Assembly: GCA_002292975.1 (NCBI GenBank)
Contig: DBCI01000119.1
Span: 4,109 to 14,814, forward strand
Origin: Polynucleobacter sp. UBA962
GTDB lineage: Bacteria; Pseudomonadota; Gammaproteobacteria; Burkholderiales; Burkholderiaceae
DNA length: 10,706 bases
Direction of reading: 5' to 3'
Shown here piece after piece: positions 1 to 6,736 of the stretch. Both the position numbers and the translations under genes were made by a program. Within the stretch, counting starts at the first letter, position 1. Each line of letters starts with the position of its first letter. The notes beneath the pieces were generated by a model. The model worked only from the letters and a program-made list of their open reading frames with translations, did no database searches and had not been told where the DNA came from.

Positions 1-63
1 TACTTCCTTTCCAATATCGACATGTCGATGGTTGGATTGGTTGTTCCGCTTAGCTTCGGCTGA
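1..63 (+). CDS. Possible 3' end of an upstream gene (partial)
   Basis: Frame 1 is open from the window edge to a TGA at 61-63 and encodes 20 residues, a hydrophobic tail ending VGLVVPLSFG. The stop lies 20 bp before the ATG of the Rieske gene, which would suit the last codons of an upstream operon member. Frame 2 is also open here, to a TAA at 88-90, so the choice of frame 1 rests on the natural look of its codons and on leaving room for the next gene's ribosome binding site. Too little is visible to name a family. It could also be non-coding. Confidence 0.3.
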   Translation, partial: YFLSNIDMSMVGLVVPLSFG

Positions 64-83
64 CTTTTTCGGGGGTGGGGAGA

Positions 84-1196
84 ATGACTAATCTGGCTAC
101 CGCGCAGTTTCTTGCGCCGTCCAATTTACAACTGCCGGTTTCGGCATATTTTGATGTTGATTTATTTCAACGTGAGATGCGATTGCTCTTTAAGCAAGGC
201 CCGGGCTATGTGGGTCACGAGCTCATGGTTCCCGAAAAGGGATCCTACCGTACCTTAGCTGCCGAGAACGAAGGTCGCATTTTGGTGCGCAATCGCGAGG
301 GAAATCATGGTGTTGAACTTCTCTCTAACGTCTGTCGCCATCGGCAAGCCTTAATGCTCAATGGCAGCGGTCAAGTAGACAATATTGTTTGCCCCCTTCA
401 CCGTTGGACTTATGATCTTGAAGGCCAGTTGCTTGGGGCGCCGCACTTTGGTGATAAGCCGTGCTTGCATTTAGGGAAGTCGCCATTGCAAAACTGGCAA
501 GGTCTCTTGTTTGAGGGGCCTCGTGACGTACATGCGGATTTAGGAAAACTGGGGGTTGCGAAGGATCTCGATTTTTCTGGTTACCTGTTGGACCATGTTG
601 AAGTGCATGAATGCAACTACAACTGGAAAACCTTTATTGAGGTTTATCTTGAGGATTACCATGTCGTCCCCTTCCATCCTGGCTTGGGTAAGTTCGTTTC
701 CTGCGAAGACCTCCATTGGGAGTTTGGCTCTTGGCACAGCGTGCAAACGGTTGGCATCCATAAAGAATTAAGCAAGCCTGGTACACCAACCTATCGCGCC
801 TGGCATGATGCGGTCTTACGTCACCACAAAGGGCAAATGCCTAAGCACGGTGCAATCTGGTTAACCTACTATCCTAATGTCATGGTGGAGTGGTACCCTG
901 GTGTTCTGTGCATCTCCACTTTGCATCCAATTGCACCAAACAAAACCCGTAACATCGTCGAGTTCTACTATCCTGAAGAAATTGTTCTTTTTGAACGTGA
1001 GTTTGTCGAGGCTGAACGAGCCGCCTATATGGAAACCTGCATCGAGGATGATGAGATTGCTGAACGGATGGATGCAGGCCGCGCCGCTCTAATGGCTCGT
1101 GGTGATAACGAGGTGGGGCCCTATCAAAGTCCAATGGAAGATGGCATGCAGCATTTTCATGAGTGGTATCGTCGCGAAATCAATTTCCAACTCTAG
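84..1196 (+). CDS. Rieske [2Fe-2S] non-haem iron oxygenase, alpha subunit
   Basis: Predicted catalytic subunit of an aromatic ring-hydroxylating dioxygenase or demethylase-type Rieske oxygenase, 370 aa, cytoplasmic. The Rieske cluster site is complete: C84-x-H86 and C103-x2-H106 (spacing C-x-H-x16-C-x2-H). The C-terminal catalytic domain carries the NWK segment at 180-182, then E190-D191-Y-H193-x4-H198, which supplies the two iron-binding histidines. The third ligand is probably the first Asp (about 322) of the CIEDDE segment. Glu190 sits where naphthalene dioxygenase has the bridging Asp; quaternary-amine Rieske oxygenases of the carnitine/choline/glycine-betaine type carry Glu there. ATG at 84 is preferred over an in-frame GTG at 75 because the G-rich stretch at 71-81 can act as its ribosome binding site, whereas nothing suitable precedes 75. 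The sulfurtransferase gene follows after 17 bp. No ferredoxin, reductase or beta subunit is seen, so substrate and electron donor are unknown. The family call is firm. Confidence 0.9.
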   Translation: MTNLATAQFLAPSNLQLPVSAYFDVDLFQREMRLLFKQGPGYVGHELMVPEKGSYRTLAAENEGRILVRNREGNHGVELLSNVCRHRQALMLNGSGQVDNIVCPLHRWTYDLEGQLLGAPHFGDKPCLHLGKSPLQNWQGLLFEGPRDVHADLGKLGVAKDLDFSGYLLDHVEVHECNYNWKTFIEVYLEDYHVVPFHPGLGKFVSCEDLHWEFGSWHSVQTVGIHKELSKPGTPTYRAWHDAVLRHHKGQMPKHGAIWLTYYPNVMVEWYPGVLCISTLHPIAPNKTRNIVEFYYPEEIVLFEREFVEAERAAYMETCIEDDEIAERMDAGRAALMARGDNEVGPYQSPMEDGMQHFHEWYRREINFQL

Positions 1197-1203
1197 TTCG
1201 AGC

Positions 1204-1209
1204 AAGGAG
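1204..1209 (+). promoter_or_regulatory. Ribosome binding site of the sulfurtransferase gene
   Basis: The sequence AAGGAG lies 4 bases upstream of the ATG at 1214. It decides the start: the frame is open further upstream, to an ATG at 1163, but that longer form would overlap the end of the Rieske gene, has no such site, and would add 17 residues absent from a normal rhodanese N-terminus. Confidence 0.75.
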
Positions 1210-1213
1210 TCGT

Positions 1214-2047
1214 ATGAACCCTATCATCACAGCCAATCAATTAGAAGAGTTAATGAATGAGGGAAGTGATATCCTGATTTGCGACTGCCGCTTTGATCTC
1301 ACCAATGCAAAAGCGGGTTACGAGATGTACAAGACGGCCCATATTACAGGCGCCATTTATGTCAATGTCGATCAAGACCTCTCCGGCAAGAAAACTGGAA
1401 GTAATGGTAGGCACCCCCTACCCACTGCAGAAGACTGGGCCAAGACACGTCAACGATTGGGGATCGCTAATCACACCCATGTTGTTGCCTATGATAGTCA
1501 TGGCGGGACCTTCGCAAGTCGTCTATGGTGGATGTTACGCTCCATTGGCCATGCGTCCGTGCAAGTTTTAGATGGTGGATTGGATGCTTGGAATGGTAGT
1601 TTTAGTAGCACAGGAAGAGAGCCAAAGCCGTTAAGCGCGATGCCCGATGTTTATCCCTATCAGGGAGTTGTTCTGATTGATGAAATGGAAAAAAATGTTG
1701 CGGCCAATGATCGCAAGATGGTGATCGATGCGCGAGCACCTGATCGCTTTCGGGGTGAAAATGAAACTCTAGATCCCGTGGGTGGCCACATACCAGGGGC
1801 AACCAATCGATGCTTTAAAGAAAACTTAGTGGCCGGTAAGTTCAAGTCTCCGGAGCAGCTCTATAAAGAGTTTGTCTTACTCATTGGTCAACAAAAACCG
1901 GGCATGATTATTCATTCCTGTGGGTCTGGAGTGAGCGCCTGCCACAACCTTTTAGCGATGGAAGCTGCAGGCTTAGCTGGATCACGCCTGCATGTTGGTA
2001 GTTGGAGTGAGTGGTGCTCCGATCCAAAACGCCCGATTGAAACTTAA
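1214..2047 (+). CDS. sseA: 3-mercaptopyruvate sulfurtransferase (two-domain rhodanese family)
   Basis: Predicted cytoplasmic sulfurtransferase of 277 aa, normal length for the family, moving sulfane sulfur from 3-mercaptopyruvate (or thiosulfate) to a thiol or cyanide acceptor. The N-terminal rhodanese-like domain (about 1-135) is catalytically inactive: the segment YDSHGG (93-98), followed by SRLWWM, has Asp94 where a catalytic Cys would sit. The C-terminal domain (about 150-277) contains DARAPDRFRG (172-181), GHIPGA (191-196) and the active-site loop C236-G-S-G-V-S. A CGSGV loop is typical of mercaptopyruvate sulfurtransferases, whereas thiosulfate-preferring rhodaneses usually have CRKG-type loops, so I favour the former. 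Start chosen from the AAGGAG at 1204-1209. Probably co-transcribed with the Rieske gene 17 bp upstream. A functional link is unproven; supply of sulfur for Fe-S assembly is one speculative possibility. The gene ends 15 bp from the convergent transporter with no obvious hairpin terminator. Confidence 0.88.
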   Translation: MNPIITANQLEELMNEGSDILICDCRFDLTNAKAGYEMYKTAHITGAIYVNVDQDLSGKKTGSNGRHPLPTAEDWAKTRQRLGIANHTHVVAYDSHGGTFASRLWWMLRSIGHASVQVLDGGLDAWNGSFSSTGREPKPLSAMPDVYPYQGVVLIDEMEKNVAANDRKMVIDARAPDRFRGENETLDPVGGHIPGATNRCFKENLVAGKFKSPEQLYKEFVLLIGQQKPGMIIHSCGSGVSACHNLLAMEAAGLAGSRLHVGSWSEWCSDPKRPIET

Positions 2048-2062
2048 GCTCTACACAAATTA

Positions 2063-2845
2063 CTAATGGTGGTGATCGGTTAGAAACACCACAATACCGA
2101 CACCCATTGCAATCAAAACGATTTGACGCAGGGACTCTTGCCAATGGGGTCGGCGATGCATTTGTGGAATTAAATCACTCACCGCAATGTAGATAAAACT
2201 ACTCGAAGCAAGCACTAGTAAATACGGCATGGCTTGATTCGCTTTTTCTAAAAAATAAAAGGTCAATACACCACCGAGTACCGCCATTAAGCCACTAACT
2301 GCGTTATACAAAAGCGCGCGCATTCTTGAGAACCCTGCATTTAACAAAATAATGAAATCACCAATCTCTTGCGGGATCTCGTGCGCAATTATTGCAACGG
2401 CGGTAAAGATACCGACCTGAATGTCCACCATAAAGGCAGCAGCAATTAATACGCCATCCACAAAATTATGGATTCCATCCCCTACCAAAATCATCCAACC
2501 GCTACTTCCTGCTTCCTCGGCATCATGGCCATGATGGTGATTATGACCATCACCCTCATGATGGTGACTGTGACGCAATAAAGCGATTTTCTCCAATAAG
2601 AAAAATCCTAAGAGTCCGCCTAAAAGGGTGGCAAACAAATAATGAACTTTGGCACCAGCAAACTCAAAAGCCTCTGGCAGAGAATGTAGAAAAGCGGTAG
2701 CCAATAAAATACCGACTGATAGGCTAACCATATTGTTCACAATTTTGGCAAGCAGGGTTAGTGACAAACTAGCAGCCGTCAAGATACTAATTAGTCCCGC
2801 CCCTGCGGTTACCAAAATAATTAACTGAAGTGTGCTGAGGGTCAA
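2063..2845 (-). CDS. ZIP-family divalent metal transporter, histidine-rich loop
   Basis: Predicted inner-membrane metal ion transporter (Zn2+, possibly Fe2+ or Mn2+) of 260 aa with about eight hydrophobic segments, near residues 6-28, 37-55, 68-90, 117-140, 145-168, 177-198, 207-226 and 238-256. The ZIP signatures are intact: H126-N-F-V-D130-G in TM4, and H155-E-I-P-Q-E160-I-G-D163 in TM5. The latter resembles the HExPxExGD form of LIV-1-like ZIPs. The TM3-TM4 loop (about 92-108) has nine histidines in 17 residues, a likely metal-sensing or metal-binding loop, and the protein ends DHHH. The start appears to be TTG at 2845, preceded by only a weak AGG; there is no in-frame ATG before residue 39, by which point TM1 would be lost. 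It lies 32 bp after the hydrolase gene on the same strand, probably the last gene of the polA unit. Exact metal and direction are inferred from the family only. Confidence 0.88.
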   Translation of the reverse strand: MTLSTLQLIILVTAGAGLISILTAASLSLTLLAKIVNNMVSLSVGILLATAFLHSLPEAFEFAGAKVHYLFATLLGGLLGFFLLEKIALLRHSHHHEGDGHNHHHGHDAEEAGSSGWMILVGDGIHNFVDGVLIAAAFMVDIQVGIFTAVAIIAHEIPQEIGDFIILLNAGFSRMRALLYNAVSGLMAVLGGVLTFYFLEKANQAMPYLLVLASSSFIYIAVSDLIPQMHRRPHWQESLRQIVLIAMGVGIVVFLTDHHH

Positions 2846-2877
2846 AAAGGGCCTAAATGAAATTGATTTAGATGGTC

Positions 2878-3780
2878 TTAAGCAACGCCGTGTTGTTTAA
2901 ACCAAGCCAAGCATTTTGCCCAAGCATCTTTTGCGGGACCCTCACGATAGGTTGCACGGTAATCGGCATGAAACGCATGGGGCGCCTCGGGATAGATCTC
3001 AAACTTGGATGCCTTGGCGGCAGGATTAGAGCTTGCTTTTGAAAGTGCAGCCTTCATCTGCTCTACGGTATCTAAAGGAATACCGGTATCGGCTGATCCA
3101 TATAAACCAAGCACAGGGGCCTTGAGATCAGCAGCAATCTCCACAGGCTGCTTAGGATTATTGGCCGTCTTGTCGCCCACTAAGCGACCATACCAAGCGA
3201 CACCTGCTTTAACCTCCGGCATCGTTGCTGATAACCATGTAATGCGACCACCCCAACAAAATCCAGTCACCGCAACTTTTTTTAGATCACCGCCATTCTT
3301 TCCGGCCCAAGCGATTGTTGCTTTAAGGTCTCCTAAAACCTGTGGGTCAGGTGTTTTGGCGACGATATTGCTCTGGATCTCTGCAACAGTTCCAAATGAA
3401 TTTGGATCACCCGCGCGAGTAAAGAACTCGGGGGCAATCGCTAAATACCCAAGTTTGGCAAAACGGCGGGTGGTATCTGCAATGTACTCATGTACACCAA
3501 AGATCTCGCTGACGACGATGACGACCGGTAATGGACCAGAGGCTTTTTCAGGCCGAGAGATATAGGCGGGCATATTAAAACTGCCGACAGGAATATCTTG
3601 CTCTCCTGCTTTGATCCCAGCAAAGTCGGTCTTAATTGCTTGTGCCATCACCGGTTCTGACGCTGCTACAAAACCTAAGCCCAATGCGCTAGCCGTCACT
3701 GAAGCCGTCGAGGCCTTCAGGGAGGTCTTCATAAAAGCACGGCGGCTGGATTGCTCTTGTTCTATCTTGACGCTCATCAT
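2878..3780 (-). CDS. Dienelactone hydrolase-family protein, Tat-exported
   Basis: Alpha/beta-hydrolase of the dienelactone hydrolase family, 300 aa. In characterised members this fold hydrolyses dienelactone to maleylacetate in chlorocatechol breakdown, but many paralogues have other or unknown substrates. The triad is visible: C175 in GFCWGG, D231 in GSADTGIP, H268 in PHAFHAD; E93 in SEIFGVHEY matches the Glu that activates the nucleophile. The N-terminus carries a twin-arginine signal: S12-R13-R14-A-F-M-K, an Ala/Ser-rich moderately hydrophobic stretch to about 43, and a probable cleavage after VMA (46). The mature enzyme (about 254 aa, close to the size of cytosolic family members) should therefore be folded before export and act in the periplasm. 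Two ATGs stand side by side; GAGGAG at 3785-3790 is 4 bases from the first and 7 from the second, so the true start may be 3777. It follows polA by 32 bp. No other catechol-pathway gene is in view, so the substrate is unknown. Confidence 0.9.
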   Translation of the reverse strand: MMSVKIEQEQSSRRAFMKTSLKASTASVTASALGLGFVAASEPVMAQAIKTDFAGIKAGEQDIPVGSFNMPAYISRPEKASGPLPVVIVVSEIFGVHEYIADTTRRFAKLGYLAIAPEFFTRAGDPNSFGTVAEIQSNIVAKTPDPQVLGDLKATIAWAGKNGGDLKKVAVTGFCWGGRITWLSATMPEVKAGVAWYGRLVGDKTANNPKQPVEIAADLKAPVLGLYGSADTGIPLDTVEQMKAALSKASSNPAAKASKFEIYPEAPHAFHADYRATYREGPAKDAWAKCLAWFKQHGVA

Positions 3781-3784
3781 CTAT

Positions 3785-3790
3785 CTCCTC
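3785..3790 (-). promoter_or_regulatory. Ribosome binding site of the hydrolase gene
   Basis: On the minus strand GAGGAG precedes the tandem ATG-ATG by 4 and 7 bases. The strong match fixes the start to one of these two codons; the spacing slightly favours the second (3777). Confidence 0.7.
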
Positions 3791-3812
3791 AATCATTGAT
3801 TTGTTGATACGG

Positions 3813-6605
3813 TTAATGCGCTTCTTCCCAATTGTCGCCCACACCAATACTCACTATGAGTGGCACCTTGAGTTGTGCAATCGAACCCATTAATCCTGGT
3901 AGGGATGATTTTAGATGCTCCAGTTCATCGGGCGCAGCCTCAAATACCAATTCATCATGAACCTGTAAAAGCATCCGAGTCTTTAATTTCTCACGTTCCA
4001 GCCAATCTTGCACCGCTACCATTGCTAATTTAATCAGGTCTGCCGCAGTGCCTTGCATTGGGGCATTAATGGCGGCGCGCTCAGCACCTTGGCGGCGGGG
4101 TCCACTTGCTTTAATTTCGGGTAACCACAGGCGACGTCCAAAGACGGTTTCAACATAGCCTCTGGAGCGCGCTTCCTCGCGAGTCCGTTCCATGTAAGCA
4201 GCAACTCCAGGGTAACGCTCAAAATAGGTTGCAATGTACTTTTGCGCTGCTGCGCGCTCAATCTTCAAATTGCCAGCCAATCCATAAGCACTCATGCCGT
4301 AGATCAAACCAAAATTAATAACCTTGGCGTAACGGCGCTGTTCCGAACTCACCTGCTCTAGGGGAATAGCAAAAATCTCGGCAGCAGTTGCTTGGTGAAT
4401 ATCCTTACCCGCCCTAAATGCAGCGAGCAAGTTTTCATCTTCGGCGATATGCGCCATGATGCGCAACTCAATCTGCGAATAGTCGGCAGATACTAAGCGG
4501 TAGCCCTGAGCAGGTACAAAAGCCTCCCGAATTCTGCGGCCCTCTTCGGTTCGAACCGGAATATTCTGCAAGTTAGGTTCATTAGATGCCAAACGACCCG
4601 TCACAGCCACAGCTTGCGCATAATTAGTATGCACACGCCCGGTCTTTGGATTAATCATTCTTGGTAGTTTCTCAATGTAAGTCGACATCAATTTAGCCAG
4701 ACTGCGGTAATCTAAGATTCGAGCTGGTAGGGGGTAGTCCTCGGCTAACTTTTGCAATACCTCTTCATCGGTAGATGGCGCTCCCGATGGCGTCTTCTTA
4801 ACAACCGGAAGTTGTAATTGACCAAATAAGATTTCAGCAATTTGCTTAGGTGACTGAATATTAAAAGGTTGTTTTGCAAGTTCATGAATTTCTTTTTCAA
4901 GCGCTAATAATTTTTTACCTACTTCTTGACCTTGATTGGCCAATTTTGCGCTATCAATCGTAATGCCGTTACGTTCCATGATTCCCAAAACACGCATTGC
5001 TGGCATCTCAATATGCTCATACACATAACGTAAGCCGGGCTCTTGTTCTAACTGCGGCCATAGATACTCATGGAGCCGTAGCGTGATGTCCGCATCTTCT
5101 GCAGCATAGTCGGCAGCCGTTTTCAGGTCGACCTGGTCAAATCCAATCTGATGCACCCCTTTACCGCAGATATCTTCGTAGCGAATGGTCTTGATCCCCA
5201 AATGACGCTCTGCAAGACTATCCATACCGTGGCTTAAGTGCGACTCCAGCACATAGGATTCCAGTAAGGTGTCATGGGTCACACCCTGCATCGCAATCTG
5301 ATAGTTCTCAAGCACATGAATATCGTATTTAAGATTCTGACCCACTTTTTTAGCGTTTGGGTTTTCTAACCAAGGCTTTAGTTGTGCAAGAACCCAGGCG
5401 CGCTCTAGCTGGTCTTCACCAGTACGATGCGCGACAGGTATGTAACAGGCATCCCCCACTTTCACCGAGAATGAAATGCCAACCAACTCCGCCTGCATCG
5501 CATCAAGGCTAGTGGTTTCGGTATCAATGCAAGTAAGAGACGCTTGCTCTATTTTTTGCAACCATGCCTGAAAAGTAGTCTTATCGGTAATGCAGACATA
5601 ATCACGCGGCAGATCCGACAAATGGGATGAGGATGGCTTATTTTGGGCAGCTGGACTAGCTTGAATATCTCCTTTGTCTTGCGAAGGAGTCTTAAGCACC
5701 TCATCACCACCTTGGGTAGCAAAATTTGGTTTGCTCCTGTTACCAGTTTCACCAATTTCTTTTAACCAGGTCTTAAACGAGTATTTCTCAAAAAGTTCTT
5801 TGAGGCGATCATGATCTTCTGGTTTTGCATGCAGGTCATGTAAAGAAGCAATATGTGGTGTTAAATCACAATCCAATTTAACAGTGAGAAGTTCCCGCGC
5901 CTTGGGTAGCCAATCTAGGCTAGCGCGCAGGTTATCACCCACCACCCCTTTGATGTCCGCAGCATGTGCAATCACATTGTCAAGATCACCATACTCGGCT
6001 AACCATTTGTTTGCAGTTTTGGGGCCGGCTTTATAAACGCCTGGTACGTTATCGACGCTATCACCAACAATTGTTAAGTAATCCACAATACGGTTAGGAG
6101 CTACCCCAAATTTTGCCTCGACACCTTGGGTATCTAATTTCTCATTACTCATGGTGTTTACTAAACTGACCTTATCGTTCACTAATTGTGCGAGGTCCTT
6201 ATCGCCAGTCGAGATCACTGTTGACCATCCCATTTCTGCAGCCTGCCGAGCTAAAGTCCCAATTACATCATCGGCTTCTACACCAGAGATCATCAATACC
6301 GGCCAACCCAAAGCCTTTACAACTTCATGAATCGGCTCAATTTGGGCAACCAAATCCTCTGGCATCGGGGAGCGATGTGCTTTGTACTCCGGGTATAGAT
6401 CTTCCCGAAAGGTTTTACCTTTGGCATCAAACACGCAAGCAATGTGATCAGCTCCGATTTCAGTCCGGGCGCGACGCATCATATTGACCATACCGTAGAT
6501 CGCTCCCGTAGGCTCGCCTGCGGAATTCCGCAAATCAGGCATGGCATGGAAGGCTCGGTATAGATAGCTAGAGCCGTCTACTAGTAGTAATTGATGTGCT
6601 GACAT
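3813..6605 (-). CDS. polA: DNA polymerase I
   Basis: Full-length 930-aa DNA polymerase I (E. coli enzyme 928 aa), which fills gaps in nucleotide excision and base excision repair and removes RNA primers on the lagging strand. All three domains appear intact. The 5'-nuclease domain (1 to about 285) starts with LLLVDGSSYLYRAFHA and has acidic clusters such as E110-A-D112-D113 and GDSVDNVPG (181-189). A low-complexity Ser/Pro/Gln/Lys linker follows (about 286-333). The 3'-5' proofreading domain keeps D361 and E363 (DTETTSLD), N425/D428 (NLKYD), and Y500/D504. The polymerase domain has motif A D708-YSQIEL, motif B R757-x3-K761-x3-F765-x3-Y769, and motif C H883-D884-E885. Phe765 is the residue type that discriminates against dideoxynucleotides. 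An in-frame TGA two codons upstream fixes the ATG at 6605. It heads the minus-strand run and diverges from the thrB group. Confidence 0.98.
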   Translation of the reverse strand: MSAHQLLLVDGSSYLYRAFHAMPDLRNSAGEPTGAIYGMVNMMRRARTEIGADHIACVFDAKGKTFREDLYPEYKAHRSPMPEDLVAQIEPIHEVVKALGWPVLMISGVEADDVIGTLARQAAEMGWSTVISTGDKDLAQLVNDKVSLVNTMSNEKLDTQGVEAKFGVAPNRIVDYLTIVGDSVDNVPGVYKAGPKTANKWLAEYGDLDNVIAHAADIKGVVGDNLRASLDWLPKARELLTVKLDCDLTPHIASLHDLHAKPEDHDRLKELFEKYSFKTWLKEIGETGNRSKPNFATQGGDEVLKTPSQDKGDIQASPAAQNKPSSSHLSDLPRDYVCITDKTTFQAWLQKIEQASLTCIDTETTSLDAMQAELVGISFSVKVGDACYIPVAHRTGEDQLERAWVLAQLKPWLENPNAKKVGQNLKYDIHVLENYQIAMQGVTHDTLLESYVLESHLSHGMDSLAERHLGIKTIRYEDICGKGVHQIGFDQVDLKTAADYAAEDADITLRLHEYLWPQLEQEPGLRYVYEHIEMPAMRVLGIMERNGITIDSAKLANQGQEVGKKLLALEKEIHELAKQPFNIQSPKQIAEILFGQLQLPVVKKTPSGAPSTDEEVLQKLAEDYPLPARILDYRSLAKLMSTYIEKLPRMINPKTGRVHTNYAQAVAVTGRLASNEPNLQNIPVRTEEGRRIREAFVPAQGYRLVSADYSQIELRIMAHIAEDENLLAAFRAGKDIHQATAAEIFAIPLEQVSSEQRRYAKVINFGLIYGMSAYGLAGNLKIERAAAQKYIATYFERYPGVAAYMERTREEARSRGYVETVFGRRLWLPEIKASGPRRQGAERAAINAPMQGTAADLIKLAMVAVQDWLEREKLKTRMLLQVHDELVFEAAPDELEHLKSSLPGLMGSIAQLKVPLIVSIGVGDNWEEAH

Positions 6606-6610
6606 CCCTC
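6606..6610 (-). promoter_or_regulatory. Ribosome binding site touching the polA start codon
   Basis: On the minus strand a GAGGG purine run ends directly against the ATG at 6603-6605, leaving essentially no spacer. An in-frame TGA at 6609-6611 rules out a longer protein, and no start codon lies between the ATG and the essential VDGSS segment. The ATG therefore stands, but initiation is likely to be inefficient. Confidence 0.45.
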
Positions 6611-6675
6611 AATCGTACAATCTAGCTCAACGGATCTGAAGAAAGCCTCTGTTTAAGGGATTCCCGAGTCGGGCC

Positions 6676-6705
6676 TTCAGGTTAATTTCATTTTCTCAGG
6701 ATAAT
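6676..6705 (+). promoter_or_regulatory. Candidate sigma-70 promoter for the DUF2782-like/thrB run
   Basis: A possible -35 element TTCAGG (6676-6681) and a good -10-like GATAAT (6700-6705) are separated by 18 bp. Transcription would begin near 6712, about 25 bases before the ATG at 6737. The -10 fits well; the -35 is poor. Found by eye only. Confidence 0.35.
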
Positions 6706-6736
6706 AGAGACCATTCACTATTTCATAAAGGCGCCG

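Larger units (their letters stand above)
6606..6736. promoter_or_regulatory. Divergent intergenic region between polA and the thrB group
   Basis: This 131-bp gap must hold the promoters of both directions, since polA reads left and the DUF2782-like gene reads right. It contains an 11-bp interrupted palindrome, CCCGA-G-TCGGG (6663-6673), and a plausible plus-strand promoter at 6676-6705. I could not pick a convincing minus-strand promoter for polA by eye. Confidence 0.6.

Noticed and set aside
16..29. Perfect 14-bp palindrome ATCGACATGTCGAT at the window's left edge.
   Set aside because: It lies within the probable last codons of the upstream gene, has no T run after it, and too little flanking sequence is visible to judge a regulatory role.
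1163..1213. Longer N-terminus for the sulfurtransferase from the ATG at 1163.
   Set aside because: It overlaps the end of the Rieske gene, lacks a ribosome binding site and adds residues atypical of the family; AAGGAG at 1204-1209 supports 1214.
2069..2092. Inverted repeat GTGGTG/CACCAC with a 12-base loop near the convergent gene ends, considered as a terminator.
   Set aside because: It is explained by the codons for the His-rich C-terminus of the ZIP transporter and the preceding Val-Val, and no T run follows on either strand.
3005..3565. A 186-codon plus-strand open frame opposite the hydrolase gene.
   Set aside because: It lies wholly antisense to a gene with an intact catalytic triad and export signal; its composition is that of a reverse-frame shadow.
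3789..3799. Small dyad TCAAT-C-ATTGA just upstream of the hydrolase gene.
   Set aside because: It is AT-rich and short, overlaps the ribosome binding site by two bases, and is likely chance.
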